Shown here: positions 1-8,458 of the stretch, one piece after another | How positions within the stretch are numbered: position 1 is the stretch's first letter | How the letters are laid out: each line of letters opens with the position of its first letter | From: Paraglomus occultum | Lineage: Eukaryota > Glomeromycota > Glomeromycetes > Paraglomerales > Paraglomeraceae | DNA: 10,536 nucleotides | NCBI GenBank assembly: GCA_910592205.1 | Contig: CAJVPJ010001315.1 | Span: forward strand, 1-10,536 | Direction of reading: 5' to 3' | Notes under the pieces: generated by a model | Told to the model about the DNA's origin: nothing | Seen by the model: only the letters and a program-made list of their open reading frames with translations | Database searches by the model: none | Made by a program: the position numbers and the translations under genes

Positions 1-70
1 ATATGGTCGATTTTTGTAGCTTCGTACAAGATGGCCCGATATGGGTCAAATCTGTAGCATCGTACGTGAT
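1..70. repeat. Two imperfect tandem copies of a 32-bp unit
   Basis: Positions 1-32 and 39-70 align without gaps at 23 of 32 bases. They share the cores TGTAGC and TCGTAC and begin with ATATGG and end with GAT. The period is 38 bp. The repeat may continue to the left of the window, so it could be the edge of a minisatellite or of a diverged mobile element. Only two copies are visible. Confidence 0.4.
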
Positions 71-668
71 TGGACTCGCATTACGTTGGAGAAAGGACTT
101 GTCGATCGTTGACCGCAAAACCAGAGATTGTCGCTAGACAGCAATGACGACAATGTTACGTTGTTATTGTTACCGAACCTAGAAACATTTGTCTCTTCAG
201 TAGGAAGAAATTATTCTTAAGAGATTGAAACTTGACCACTTGGCTATTAACAATAGTGTTTGATCGAGGGTTGTTTCTTAACGCAAATTTATTCCTCATT
301 GAATCGTCTAGCTTAAATACTATTTTGTTTAATTCATTTCGAAAGCTCTTTTGCTTTTGGAGCCTCAATCAAAGAGATGCGAGTCAGTTGTCCAGATAAC
401 TGCAATCCAGTTATTTAGATGCGTAAATTTGTGTGTTCAACTAGCTGAAAATAGGGAATGCCCATTTCCCTCGTCGAACTTTGTACACTCGAATGAATAT
501 AACAAACTCCATTCGGGACAACCTAAAGACATGCTCTGTCATCTATCTAGTCGTTGATTCGCTAGTACCAATACTTTACATTAATTATATACATGCAAGA
601 TGCTGTTCATATAGAATCAGTCTTAGTAATACATTCTTGACCCATTATTATATGACCGTTTTTTGTTA
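71..668. other. 3' flank of the first gene, no gene seen
   Basis: No gene can be supported here. The short open frames on both strands have no recognisable motif or splice context. The right part, next to 669, should contain the 3' UTR of the minus-strand gene that ends there. I could not pick out one poly(A) signal with confidence. Confidence 0.5.
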
Positions 669-1227
669 TTATTTTTCGATTACGTTCGCTATAACCGTAG
701 GAACTGTAATAAAAAAACCAGATTAGAAAATGCAAAATATAGTGCTAACTAAAATCAGGCAGTAGCGCAAACACGTTATGTACACTCATTATAATCTTTA
801 ACTACCAAAAAGACCAACGTCTTTCTTCATATCCAAATTCTTTCCTACTTACCGACAATAACAATGACGATAAAAAATCCCACGAGTCCCCAAAGAAGCC
901 ACCGTTTTTTTGTCGGATGCCTATACCAAGGTACCTCTGGTTGCCATGAATTGACACCCTCGTCGACACTACGGGTCTCATATGCGGCCAATTCTAAATC
1001 ATCAGTAATGCGAGAGTCCTTGGTTAATTTTCTTTCATCAAGAGGAATTGCTATGATAGAACAATGTATTAGTGAATGCAACGTCTTTCATTAAGCCCAG
1101 ATATACTACGGGAAAAGTGACATCTTGTCTTCTGCTACATACTAGGGCGTAATACATGTTCATGTTCATGCCTTTCTATTTCGCTTGTTATAGTTTCTCC
1201 TGTCTTGGACTCGGCTTGATCAGACAT
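669..1227 (-). CDS. Small single-pass membrane protein, three exons (tail-anchored candidate)
   Basis: Exons are 1227-1143, 1050-853 and 703-669, separated by introns of 92 and 149 nt, giving 105 residues. Seen: both introns start GT (GTATGT, GTAAGT) and end AG. The first has CACTAAT upstream of its acceptor and the second has TCTAATC followed by a T-rich tract and ACAG. Both junctions are in phase. The first splits a Thr codon (A/CA) and the second a Val codon (G/TT). The start ATG at 1227 opens an acidic, hydrophilic N-terminus with HEHEH at residues 20-24. Residues 64-78 carry Trp, Pro and the basic HPTKKR, followed by one hydrophobic stretch at about 79-99 rich in Ile and Val, then a tail of about six residues. 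Inferred: the N-terminus is cytosolic and the protein is tail-anchored, from the basic flank before the helix. I do not recognise the family, and the function is unknown. Confidence 0.75.
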
Positions 1228-1269
1228 TTGTGTTGTCAGGCTGTCTTTGTTTATCGCTTCGACCTTCTT

Positions 1270-1276
1270 ATATTAC
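1270..1276 (-). promoter_or_regulatory. Possible TATA-like element of the small membrane protein gene
   Basis: On the minus strand an ATATAAG sequence lies about 45 bp upstream of the ATG at 1227. Spacing and sequence suit a TATA-like element, but such strings are common in AT-rich DNA. Confidence 0.2.
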
Positions 1277-1372
1277 ACATGATTTCAATCACACGGGCTA
1301 ATTAAATCAGCGTATCTCGCAGCGGACAGAATATAAAAAAGCATGATCATGTGAAACTCGTAACCTTGTTTA

Positions 1373-1500
1373 AGTCAGGTCACAAAATCAACCAATCAGG
1401 TTACGTATTCAACATCAGGACATAATAATAAATCAGGCCACATGAAAATAAATCAGGCCACATAAAAATAATTAAATGCGATCAGCCCACAAAATTAACA
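1373..1500. repeat. Degenerate array of TCAGGYCACA-type direct repeats
   Basis: TCAGG begins at 1375, 1396, 1415, 1433 and 1453, and the variant TCAGCCCACA at 1482. The steps are 21, 19, 18, 20 and 29 bp. The best-matched copies read AAATCAGGCCACAT (1431 and 1451). One copy sits in CCAATCAGG, which contains a CCAAT-box sequence. The array lies 148-255 bp upstream of the ATG of the minus-strand gene at 1227. It could be a transcription factor binding cluster or just a decayed minisatellite. The factor is unknown. Confidence 0.6.
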
Positions 1501-2412
1501 AAGGATAGATGCTTGTGACAGTTTTAGAACTTGCAATATAATTCGGCACTTGCATGAATGGTCGAAAAGTTTCGCAATGTGGCCGTCCACGTCTGAATCA
1601 CACTACCCAGTCGATTCAGTCGAGTTAAGAATCGGGTTTTAGACGAAATATGACAAGACAAACTTGTAACACATAATAATAATAATAATCATTATCGCAA
1701 AACTGGCGCCTTAATGGTTATCAAACACTTTCGAATTCTTAACCACCACACTCTCAATGCAATACAACTAACAACTGTGTGATGCCTTTTCTAATGGTCA
1801 AAAAATTCGCGTCTACAACCGATATTTTTATTTAACCTTTTTTTTTCCATACCGGTTTTTGCTGTGCCCCGAAATCCAGAGAATTTTTGAATTTCTCTTT
1901 TTTTTTTCTTTCAGAACCATCACCAGGAAAAGCTTTTGTTCTGCTACTAGTGCAAATCGTCTTTTATCCTAATATTAAGAAATTTCGTCTAGGAATCGAG
2001 AGACAAAAAAAAAACTCTCTGATTCAAAAGATGTTACGAAATTTCAATTGTCTTGTTTGCTTATTATTACATAGAATGTCAAAAGATGTAGGGGAAATGA
2101 AGCGTGAGTAATTATAGTAAAAAAAAAGATTATAAATTTTTAAAGTGCTCGTAGTGATGTTGCTATAGTAATTCTTAAGGTTTCTAATTTTTTTTGTATC
2201 GTATATGGAGAATGTCTATATAAAAAAGCTTTATCATTAGGTGATGAATTTGTCAGATGGAGAAATAGTTCATTCATACTGAACGTCCACTCGATAAATC
2301 ATATGTGCCAACCTATTTCCATCTCCCATACTCATTACATTCTCATCATTACTTTTTCAAGTCTAATATTTATCTATACCTCTTTTATCATATCCCCTTA
2401 CTCCTTCGCCCA
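1501..2412. other. Intergenic stretch with one exon-like segment, no firm gene
   Basis: This lies between the upstream region of the first gene and the 3' end of the CRAL-TRIO gene. It includes a short AAT microsatellite (about 1674-1689). A plus-strand segment (about 1915-2103) is framed by a pyrimidine-rich CTTTCAG and a GTGAGT and is open in one frame. I do not recognise its translation and find no start exon, so it is not called as a gene. Confidence 0.4.
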
Positions 2413-4603
2413 TCAAATCCTGATCCTGCTCCCTGTCGTATCTCTCCCACTCAACGCAACACTTAATGCGGCTGTTGTTAATGCTGTCGTCGTATTTGTG
2501 TTCCACCCCAATTGCATGGTAACTTGCTGCGTTAACAACTTCCAAAACTCATTCATCAATCCTCCTCTTAGAGCGACTACCATGACTAGCCAGAAAACAC
2601 CGCTTACTCTCCTCGCTATGAATCTCCGAATCATATTAGATATGTGCTGTTTTACCCTACGCTGTATGCGAAGTAACCGGTAGAGACTATGTTTGGATGA
2701 AAAGGTTTCAGGGTATTTCGAAGAGATGGATATAAGCGGTGACGTGTCTGAAGACGTGGTGACAGTATTAGAGGATGGTATGGGGGAAGGTGATGAATAT
2801 AGTTCTTGAAGATAGGTATAGGATGGTGATGTGTGAAGGTTTAACGGTGTCGATGTTGATAGGTGAGTAAAATTGCTTGAGTGTGAATTGTGTCCAAATG
2901 TTTCAGATTGTAGTTGTTGACTACCATTCCCATATGCAGCAAGTCCATTATGTTTCCCAGTAAAGTTCTTCAATCCCATATCACTTCTCTGCGGTTGTGG
3001 CATATGCAATCCTGCATGTAATGCATGTCCTCCTCTTCCAGCGTCTGAAGGCGTCATTTTCAACCATGACGGAATTCCAACGTGCTCAACACCCGGCGAT
3101 GCCGGACGACTGGCATATGGTGTACTCGGCTGATTATGAAACGGACTTCCCGGTCGACTGCAGTATGGTGTAACCGAGCGGGATGGTATCGGAGTCGCAC
3201 GCGCGGAGAAGAAAACTTCGTGAAGAGAATCAAATGATGAGACACGAGATATGGAACGAAGATGTGGGACTGGGAAGGAAAGGATTGGTGGTGGATTGGC
3301 GTGCTTGTTAAAGACGGCGTTAGTCGACAAAGAATATCTAGTTGTGTCTTTGCCGCCGTGTTCTAGGTGAAATTATAGTAAAATCATGTCAGAATCGAGA
3401 CCGTAACCATGCCATTATTGATGATAGTCACATCACGGATCAACCCGCGCAATACGTTACCAACAAAAATTTTATCTTCATCAAAATACTCGAGCAGTTC
3501 CTCTTGCGTAGGGAAAAAGATACGACTAATGGACTCTTCGGGAAGTAGACGTTTTACCAATCGCCACATGGTCGCATACGTCCAACCATAATTTAAAACA
3601 AAAACTGGTGTTATGATGCAGTTGTTGAAACAGAGAGATTTATTAGCCTGGATATTGATTAAGCAATTGTGATTGAAGAAATACAATAGACTCGTAACGT
3701 ACTTGCAGAAATTGAACTAGGGTATTGATTTTTTGCCAAGTCCATCATGAATGGACCAAGTTCAAAGTCCTAGAAAGGGTTTATTGTAAAAGAAATTCAA
3801 TTGATTGGTTCTCATTCCACAAATGATCAGGATCACATCGTTATTATACGCACCAAATTCGAAAAGGTGGCCTCGTTTAGATCGACAAGTACACCGTATT
3901 GCAATATAGGCTCTTTCCCCTCTCTCAATGCTTCTTTACATAAATCCCACATGTGTCTTCTCGCAACCTCGCAATTGAATATGATGTATTTTTTCATATC
4001 TTCTATAGTTGGAGACTCTGGATCACGGTTGTACATTCGAAGATTGAAGATAGCACACGGACGATTCCAGATATCCGTGCAAGAGAAGTAGAAAAGTCCA
4101 GATTCCAAGTATTGCGGATGAATGTCAGAGAGAGAAAGAGCGTCTATGTTGTTGGCAATACGCCAGCGAATGTTTTCGAGGAGATAGGAAAGAGCGAGAT
4201 CGAGGTCATAGGAAGAACGACGGAAAAACCGGAAAAGAGTTCCTGGAATAAGATAATAAAGCATTAGAATGGGGGTTTTTGGTGATGATCTGGCTTTGGA
4301 ATGGCAATTAGATAAAGTCGCCCTTTAGAGTACTGTCGGATTTAGACATTGAAAAAATTTTTTCCTCCAACAGTTGGCATTGTCACCACTCATCCTGCAT
4401 CATACTCTCGCTCTGCGGGGTATTTCCCTACCTCTGTCCTCCATGTAATTCCTCAAACGCTCAACTTGGACAAATTCCAAGTCATACTCTTCCTTAAGTT
4501 GTGGCAATTGTTCAACAAGTGCGTCTTGTAAATCGTCGATAGATGCTTCATATTGCTTGTATAATGTATTTAATCGCTTATACTTTTCATGCAATATGTT
4601 CAT
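2413..4603 (-). CDS. CRAL-TRIO (Sec14-like) lipid-binding protein with C-terminal membrane anchor, five exons
   Basis: Exons are 4603-4432, 4242-3854, 3769-3703, 3604-3461 and 3362-2413 (573 residues); introns are 189, 84, 98 and 98 nt, all GT-AG and in phase. Residues 1-57 are helical and charged. TLFRFFRR (59-66) to NIRWR (81-85) matches the CRAL-TRIO N-terminal signature. VDLNEATFSNL (177-187) joins DFELGPFMMDLAKNQYP, then FVLNYGW (211-217). The last splice makes EHGG (258-261), the usual end of the domain. A Ser/Pro-rich, probably disordered linker follows, with SRPGSP and SRPASP near 326-347. Next come a basic helix (about 485-509), one hydrophobic segment (about 510-534) and a tail of about 39 residues. 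Known: the family binds or exchanges lipids or other hydrophobic ligands, often at membranes. Inferred: a membrane-anchored lipid transfer or sensing protein; the ligand is not predictable. The 5' exon is the least certain part. Confidence 0.85.
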
Positions 4604-4627
4604 TATGGGGGATATAAGGTAAGTGCG

Positions 4628-4635
4628 TTTATATA
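4628..4635 (-). promoter_or_regulatory. TATA-like element upstream of the CRAL-TRIO gene
   Basis: TATATAAA on the minus strand lies about 25 bp upstream of the ATG at 4603. If it acts as a TATA box the 5' UTR would be very short, or the real start may lie downstream, for example the ATG at 4349. AT-rich chance matches are common. Confidence 0.25.
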
Positions 4636-4820
4636 AAAATGTTCAGGATGTATAAAAATTAAGAGTCGGGAGAGAAAGGAATATGTGTAGAATTGTAGAA
4701 GTAATTTTATGGTCAGAGTAAGGAAGAGACAAAGGTGGGCGGTGCGTGACAAAGTGATGTTTATATTGAGTGATAGGCAAGCAGGGTGATAGTCAAATAT
4801 TAAAGTAGGGTGTACATGTT

Positions 4821-4846
4821 AATATAAATATATAAATATATAAATC
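4821..4846. repeat. AT-rich simple repeat (ATATATAA-type)
   Basis: This is a short run of A/T only, made of AATATAA and ATATATAA units, with no obvious role beyond low complexity. Confidence 0.6.
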
Positions 4847-5427
4847 ATTTGTAAATTATTAATAAATACGACATCATCGTGATGATATGTAAGATGTTTT
4901 ACAAAATAGCCGTAATAGAAACAAAAAATACAATAATGTCAATATATTTATATATTAGTGTCACTGTAAATTCACCGGCTTTTGCAGTTATAGTACACAA
5001 GTACATGACCAACAGACTCTTTAACAGGTAAGGAGCTGTCAAACGTCCCAACCCGATTTTCAAAACTGCTCATTCCCATATCCATTCCATTCAATATATT
5101 TTTTTCTCGCGATGAACAGGATTAGTTGAAGTAGAAATTATCAAATGACAATGATCTGCATTTGGCATGGAGGCTCCGTTATCTTTTGCCAGGGTGAAGG
5201 TCACTATGACATTTTTAATCAGCAAAGTTTCATAAACGGCAAGTGTAATGATGTGTTTGAACATCAAATACAGTAATGTATTAACTCATATCAAGATTTG
5301 TTTTAACTTATCAATTGTATTAAAAGTGGGTTTAGATTTGATATCGATATGATAACGCAATACGAAATAAGCGCGGGTAAGTTAGGGGGGGATGGATGGG
5401 AGGATGTACTTGACAAATAAAATAAAC

Positions 5428-5676
5428 CTATTTATGATTATTGTTATCGATAAGATAATCATCACAGGTTATCAGCACATGTCTACAACGCAGGGCTAGT
5501 TCTTTTTTACGACCGCTCTTTCCACAAGTCTCTGTTGTCTGTAATTCATCGTCACGATAACTGTACAATATAGCACGTAAATGGACCCTGCGACCTCTTT
5601 CATCCTGGCTCGCTCTTGTCACACTTGGTCGACAGCATGGAAATACTGGAAAACGCCGATTTAGATCAGCACTCAT
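5428..5676 (-). CDS. Possible small Cys/Arg-rich protein or terminal exon
   Basis: An 82-codon frame from ATG 5676 to TAG 5428. It is less AT-rich than its surroundings and its product is strongly charged. Seen: a CC pair at residues 14-15, further Cys near 51, 63 and 70, and basic clusters such as DERGRRVHLR and GKSGRKK. A TTTTCCAG just inside the frame, about 25 bases after the ATG, could be a 3' splice site, making this the last exon of a longer gene whose other exons I could not find. The Cys spacing suggests a metal site or disulfides, but no zinc finger or secreted family is matched and there is no signal peptide. A chance open frame remains a real possibility. Confidence 0.3.
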   Translation of the reverse strand: MSADLNRRFPVFPCCRPSVTRASQDERGRRVHLRAILYSYRDDELQTTETCGKSGRKKELALRCRHVLITCDDYLIDNNNHK

Positions 5677-5702
5677 GTGATAATGATAAGAGTTTCGATT
5701 AT

Positions 5703-5728
5703 AATTATGACAGTTAATTATGACAGTT
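5703..5728. repeat. Perfect tandem duplication of a 13-bp unit
   Basis: AATTATGACAGTT occurs twice back to back (5703-5715 and 5716-5728) without mismatch. It lies 27-52 bp upstream of the ATG at 5676, on the promoter side of that candidate frame. Confidence 0.8.
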
Positions 5729-5739
5729 TAACCAATACT

Positions 5740-6540
5740 TGTAAAATCACAATAGTTTATTTATTGTTATTATGATTGTGTTTGGCGAACCTTGTCTTGT
5801 AAGTCATTCTAGGACCGGCTAATATTGCATTCGACGTGTGCATGATATATTTGGTAATGTTGGCTAAAATACCTTATCAGCACTGCTCGGACATAAGAGG
5901 GCCAAAAAAAAGAAAGAAAAAAAAAAAAAAAAGAGAAACTTTTTTACATTGTACAACTGGTCCGCTGTTACATTGTTAATATGATCGATGCGTTGTGCAC
6001 TGGCAAATGTGTAACGTATAGCAAAACGAAAGCCATAATCCGTTTTAGTAAAATAACCGAATAAAGTATAACTGGTAATGACAAGTGAAAGCCTCGCCTC
6101 ATTAAAACCATTGTGCAGGCTTTCAACAATGCAAGAACATGGTCCATTTCGATTAAAAAATTTTTTTTTTCTTCCAAATCAACCAAGCCACTTGCATATT
6201 ATGTTAATTATGAAGTTGGTTACAAAGCCGTGTTACCTAATTATAATATTTGCCTTGCATAAATAAACTTGTATGCAATGCCGTTGAAATACTCTGAATG
6301 TTTGCTTGGCTTTTTCTCTCTTTGTTTACCAAAGACAATAATGGGAAATCGACATGTCCTCCTCTACAATCTCTAATATTATCCAGGGTTTCGATAAATA
6401 TTTGCTTCGAGAAGCCAACGTTATTCCATTTACTTCTTAGTCTATGTATGTATCGCTCACATTGGGTCCCATGATTGATCGAAATGTTTGTTTTCAAGTG
6501 CCTTTGAAATAGCCATGTTCGACTAAAGCTAACATTTTAA
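5740..6540 (-). other. Possible coding remnants on the minus strand, unresolved
   Basis: Several minus-strand frames have protein-like translations. One runs from ATG 6497 to TAG 6237 (86 codons). Another is open from about 6178 to beyond 5945. A third runs from about 5862 to a TAA near 5755 that overlaps an AATAAA. Possible splice signals exist (GTGAGC near 6475, GTAAAA near 5946, TTTTAG near 5864), but I found no set of joins that stays in phase and gives a recognisable protein. It may be a diverged gene, a pseudogene or chance. Confidence 0.25.
5898..5939. repeat. Long purine tract (A-rich)
   Basis: After GGCC comes an almost pure A tract broken by single G bases, about 35 bases long, purine only. 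It could be an old poly(A) tail, a pyrimidine tract of a minus-strand intron (it lies upstream of a TTTTAG on that strand), or simple low complexity. Length calls in such runs are also error-prone. Confidence 0.7.
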
Positions 6541-7445
6541 TGTAGAGATCATAGATTATCTCCTTTCACATGTATATAATAAAGAATACGTGTAATAGTA
6601 TTGTTAGCTAAGCATGTTTTGATTTTCCTTGCGGGAAAAATGATCATGTTATTTTAAAAAGTTTTCGCCACATGTTTGAATAAGATTTCGTTATCCCGTA
6701 TGGAAGAATATGGTAAGACTATATCAATGAATCACATCTTATCTGAGACTCTAACCAAAACGAATGGGGTCAACAGCACATTTACGCGCCACTGACGACA
6801 TTTATTTCAAATTTAGTTCGACCTTTTCCTATGTGTGCCATCATCCACAAAAGTCTCTATATGATGTTACCATCTTTTTAATATTAAAGTATTCTGTACT
6901 TTGGGTCTCGGGCTTTTAATGACCCGCACCGATTTACTATTAATGTATAACAATCCCGTGATGTGGTATCTAATTATAATGACGCTTTCCAATATCTGTA
7001 TTACGGAACATTTCTCTTCATATGACTACACCCATGCGGCGCTGGAACCTCCCACATTGTAATATGTATGACATACAGCTTGCATGCTTTCAGGTTACGG
7101 AGTCATGTGCTGAAACACAACATACTGTAACATTGCATCTTTCGATTATCACCTGTTATCTTTGATTGAACAACGTCGTCGTACGAACTAATACCCAGCG
7201 CAGAGTTGTATTAACATACATTCATTTATAAAACCAAAACTATTAGTCTTTCATTCCCGAGACCATGCACCGTATACCAAACGCTAATCCTGGGTACAGC
7301 AATAAAGATTCTCCTGCTTTTTGATATTAGATTTGTAAAGTACTTTATGTTATCGTAAACTGCCCCCGCGATTATCTCTGTACGATAATTTATTTTTGGT
7401 AATGATCACCTGAAAGGATCTGATTTGAGCTATAATCGCCCATCA
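6541..7445. other. No gene seen
   Basis: This is AT-rich sequence with only short open frames on both strands. The longest I read by eye is about 48 codons from an ATG at 6919 on the plus strand. I see no motif, no tRNA-like fold and no clear repeat. Confidence 0.45.
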
Positions 7446-7488
7446 TTGATAATTTGATTTTTTGTTATCAAGCAGGTTTTTTTACCTG
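7446..7488. repeat. Two adjacent perfect hairpins
   Basis: TTGATAA (7446-7452) pairs with TTATCAA (7465-7471) across a 12-nt loop. One base later CAGGT (7473-7477) pairs with ACCTG (7484-7488) across six T. The first arms also contain GATA-type sites. Function is unknown. Confidence 0.5.
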
Positions 7489-7745
7489 ATGCGTATGACA
7501 CATAGATGGATCCATCAGAAGCAACAAGCTCCCTTTACAAGAAAAGACGCTACAATGTGTATAATTTGCGCCATATGGAACAGCAAAACATGACAATAAG
7601 TAATGAGAACACATGTGCTGCGTGAAATATGTGAAACTGGTATTTTCTAACCGTTTTCATAATACTTGTCTAACAGACATATATGGGCAATGAGACAATT
7701 GAAGGTAGTTCCATATGATAAAGAAAGTAACCGTGCGTTTAGTCA

Positions 7746-7964
7746 ATGACTATTCGTGAGGCACGAGTTGCAATTCAAGCCAGGTCTATCGCATCTGGCC
7801 AAACTATTAAGTCACTAGTACTAGCGAGGTCAGTGCGACAGGAGTAAGGACTGCAGGGGTAGGCTACGGTCAATCTTCGGATTAACTAGTCCAATAAAGT
7901 ATCGATACATACTAACTTTTGATACAGTATAGCCCTACATAATTATACCTTTTATTATGTATGA
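7746..7964 (+). CDS. Candidate small spliced gene or 3' end of a larger gene
   Basis: Exons 7746-7843 and 7928-7964 would encode 44 residues. Seen: a GTAAGG donor at 7844, a perfect TACTAAC branch sequence at 7910-7916, an ATACAG acceptor ending at 7927 (84-nt intron), an in-phase join (GA/T gives Asp), a stop at 7962-7964 and an AATAAA at 7971-7976. The first exon is rich in Ala, Arg, Ile and Ser and looks helical. A second intron-like unit lies upstream (GTAATG at 7600, TCTAACAG ending 7676), so more 5' exons may exist, but I could not join them in phase with confidence. The family is not recognised. The splice signals carry the call, not the protein. Confidence 0.3.
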
Positions 7965-8245
7965 GTAGACAATAAAGTCATTTGGCAAGTCAAAGATCAT
8001 GGAAAATGAGGTAATTTATCTAATATTACATCTTATTTGTAAAGGGCAATATGCCATTGTTGCCTTTTTTATTTCATCAGGCTAGTTAATTGAGAGATGT
8101 GACTTGTATGGCTGTCTTCAATGACAGCAGTTGTATATTGCGTACTATAATGTACTATTTATTTTGGCATGTCCGAACGAGGTAAATAGTGCCACCTAAT
8201 AGTCTATTAAGACAACAGAAAAATAGAAAACCATGCATGTCCTTA

Positions 8246-8371
8246 TTAGTGTTGCGGTCGGCTGTATGGGTTGACGTAGGCGTGTTCGCCGATGGGGGGA
8301 TGTTCAATTAACTTTAGCTCAGCTCCTTATTCGGTGATTGCTTTTGCGACTGCGTCTAGACTACAGGTGGC
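8246..8371 (-). pseudogene. Protein-like frame with one internal stop in a GC-richer patch
   Basis: On the minus strand, 14 codons (8371-8330), a TAA (8329-8327) and 26 more codons (8326-8249) lie in one frame and end in TAA at 8248-8246. The patch has clearly more G and C than its neighbours, and the translation, with EHPPIGEHAYVNPYS near its end, is not the low-complexity text usual in AT-rich noise. It may be a relic of a gene or mobile element, or an exon with an alternative boundary. I do not recognise it. Confidence 0.2.
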
Positions 8372-8444
8372 CTAATTTAATATTAACGTGCGTGCTTCTT
8401 CATATGATCTACCTGCTGTACACGTATTAGAATAAAGTACAGCG

Positions 8445-8458
8445 TGTAACAAAAAAAA
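8445..8458 (+). repeat. Left terminal inverted repeat (inner part)
   Basis: TGTAACAAAAAAAA is the exact complement of 9613-9626. The preceding TACAGCG is diverged at the other end. Confidence 0.5.

Larger units (their letters stand above)
4604..5427. other. Upstream intergenic region, AT-rich, one short open frame
   Basis: No supported gene. It contains the probable promoter of the CRAL-TRIO gene. A 57-codon minus-strand frame runs from an ATG at 5264 to a TGA at 5091. Its translation has mixed composition and no known motif, and frames of this length are expected by chance at this base composition. I therefore leave it as a note. Confidence 0.4.

Noticed and set aside
864-1094. Plus-strand 76-codon frame
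   Set aside because: It is antisense to exon 2 of the small membrane protein gene.
2100-2270. Weak likeness of the exon-like plus-strand segment to LYR-type assembly factors
   Set aside because: Only a few residues around LGDEFV agree, the downstream residues do not fit, and the join needed is arbitrary.
2303-2683. 126-codon plus-strand open frame with a hydrophobic product
   Set aside because: Most of it is antisense to the membrane-anchor exon of the CRAL-TRIO gene. Its hydrophobic character follows from that, and no start or motif supports it.
3342-3591. Plus-strand open frames of 60-68 codons
   Set aside because: They are shadows of CRAL-TRIO exon 4 and its flanking intron on the minus strand.
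3801-4267. Plus-strand frames of 96 and 104 codons
   Set aside because: They are antisense to CRAL-TRIO exon 2, which has clear family motifs on the minus strand.
4352-4363. A6T6 palindrome
   Set aside because: Short homopolymer palindromes are common in AT-rich DNA. It lies inside intron 1 of the CRAL-TRIO gene.
4610-4630. GTAAGT donor-like site on the plus strand near the CRAL-TRIO start
   Set aside because: No plus-strand exon upstream of it reads into this site. It lies in the presumed promoter and 5' UTR of the minus-strand gene.
5091-5264. 57-codon minus-strand frame with a mixed, protein-like translation
   Set aside because: At this base composition several ATG frames of this length are expected by chance in 10 kb, and there is no motif or splice context.
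6919-7065. 48-codon plus-strand frame
   Set aside because: It is within chance expectation, with no splice signals or poly(A) signal in good positions.
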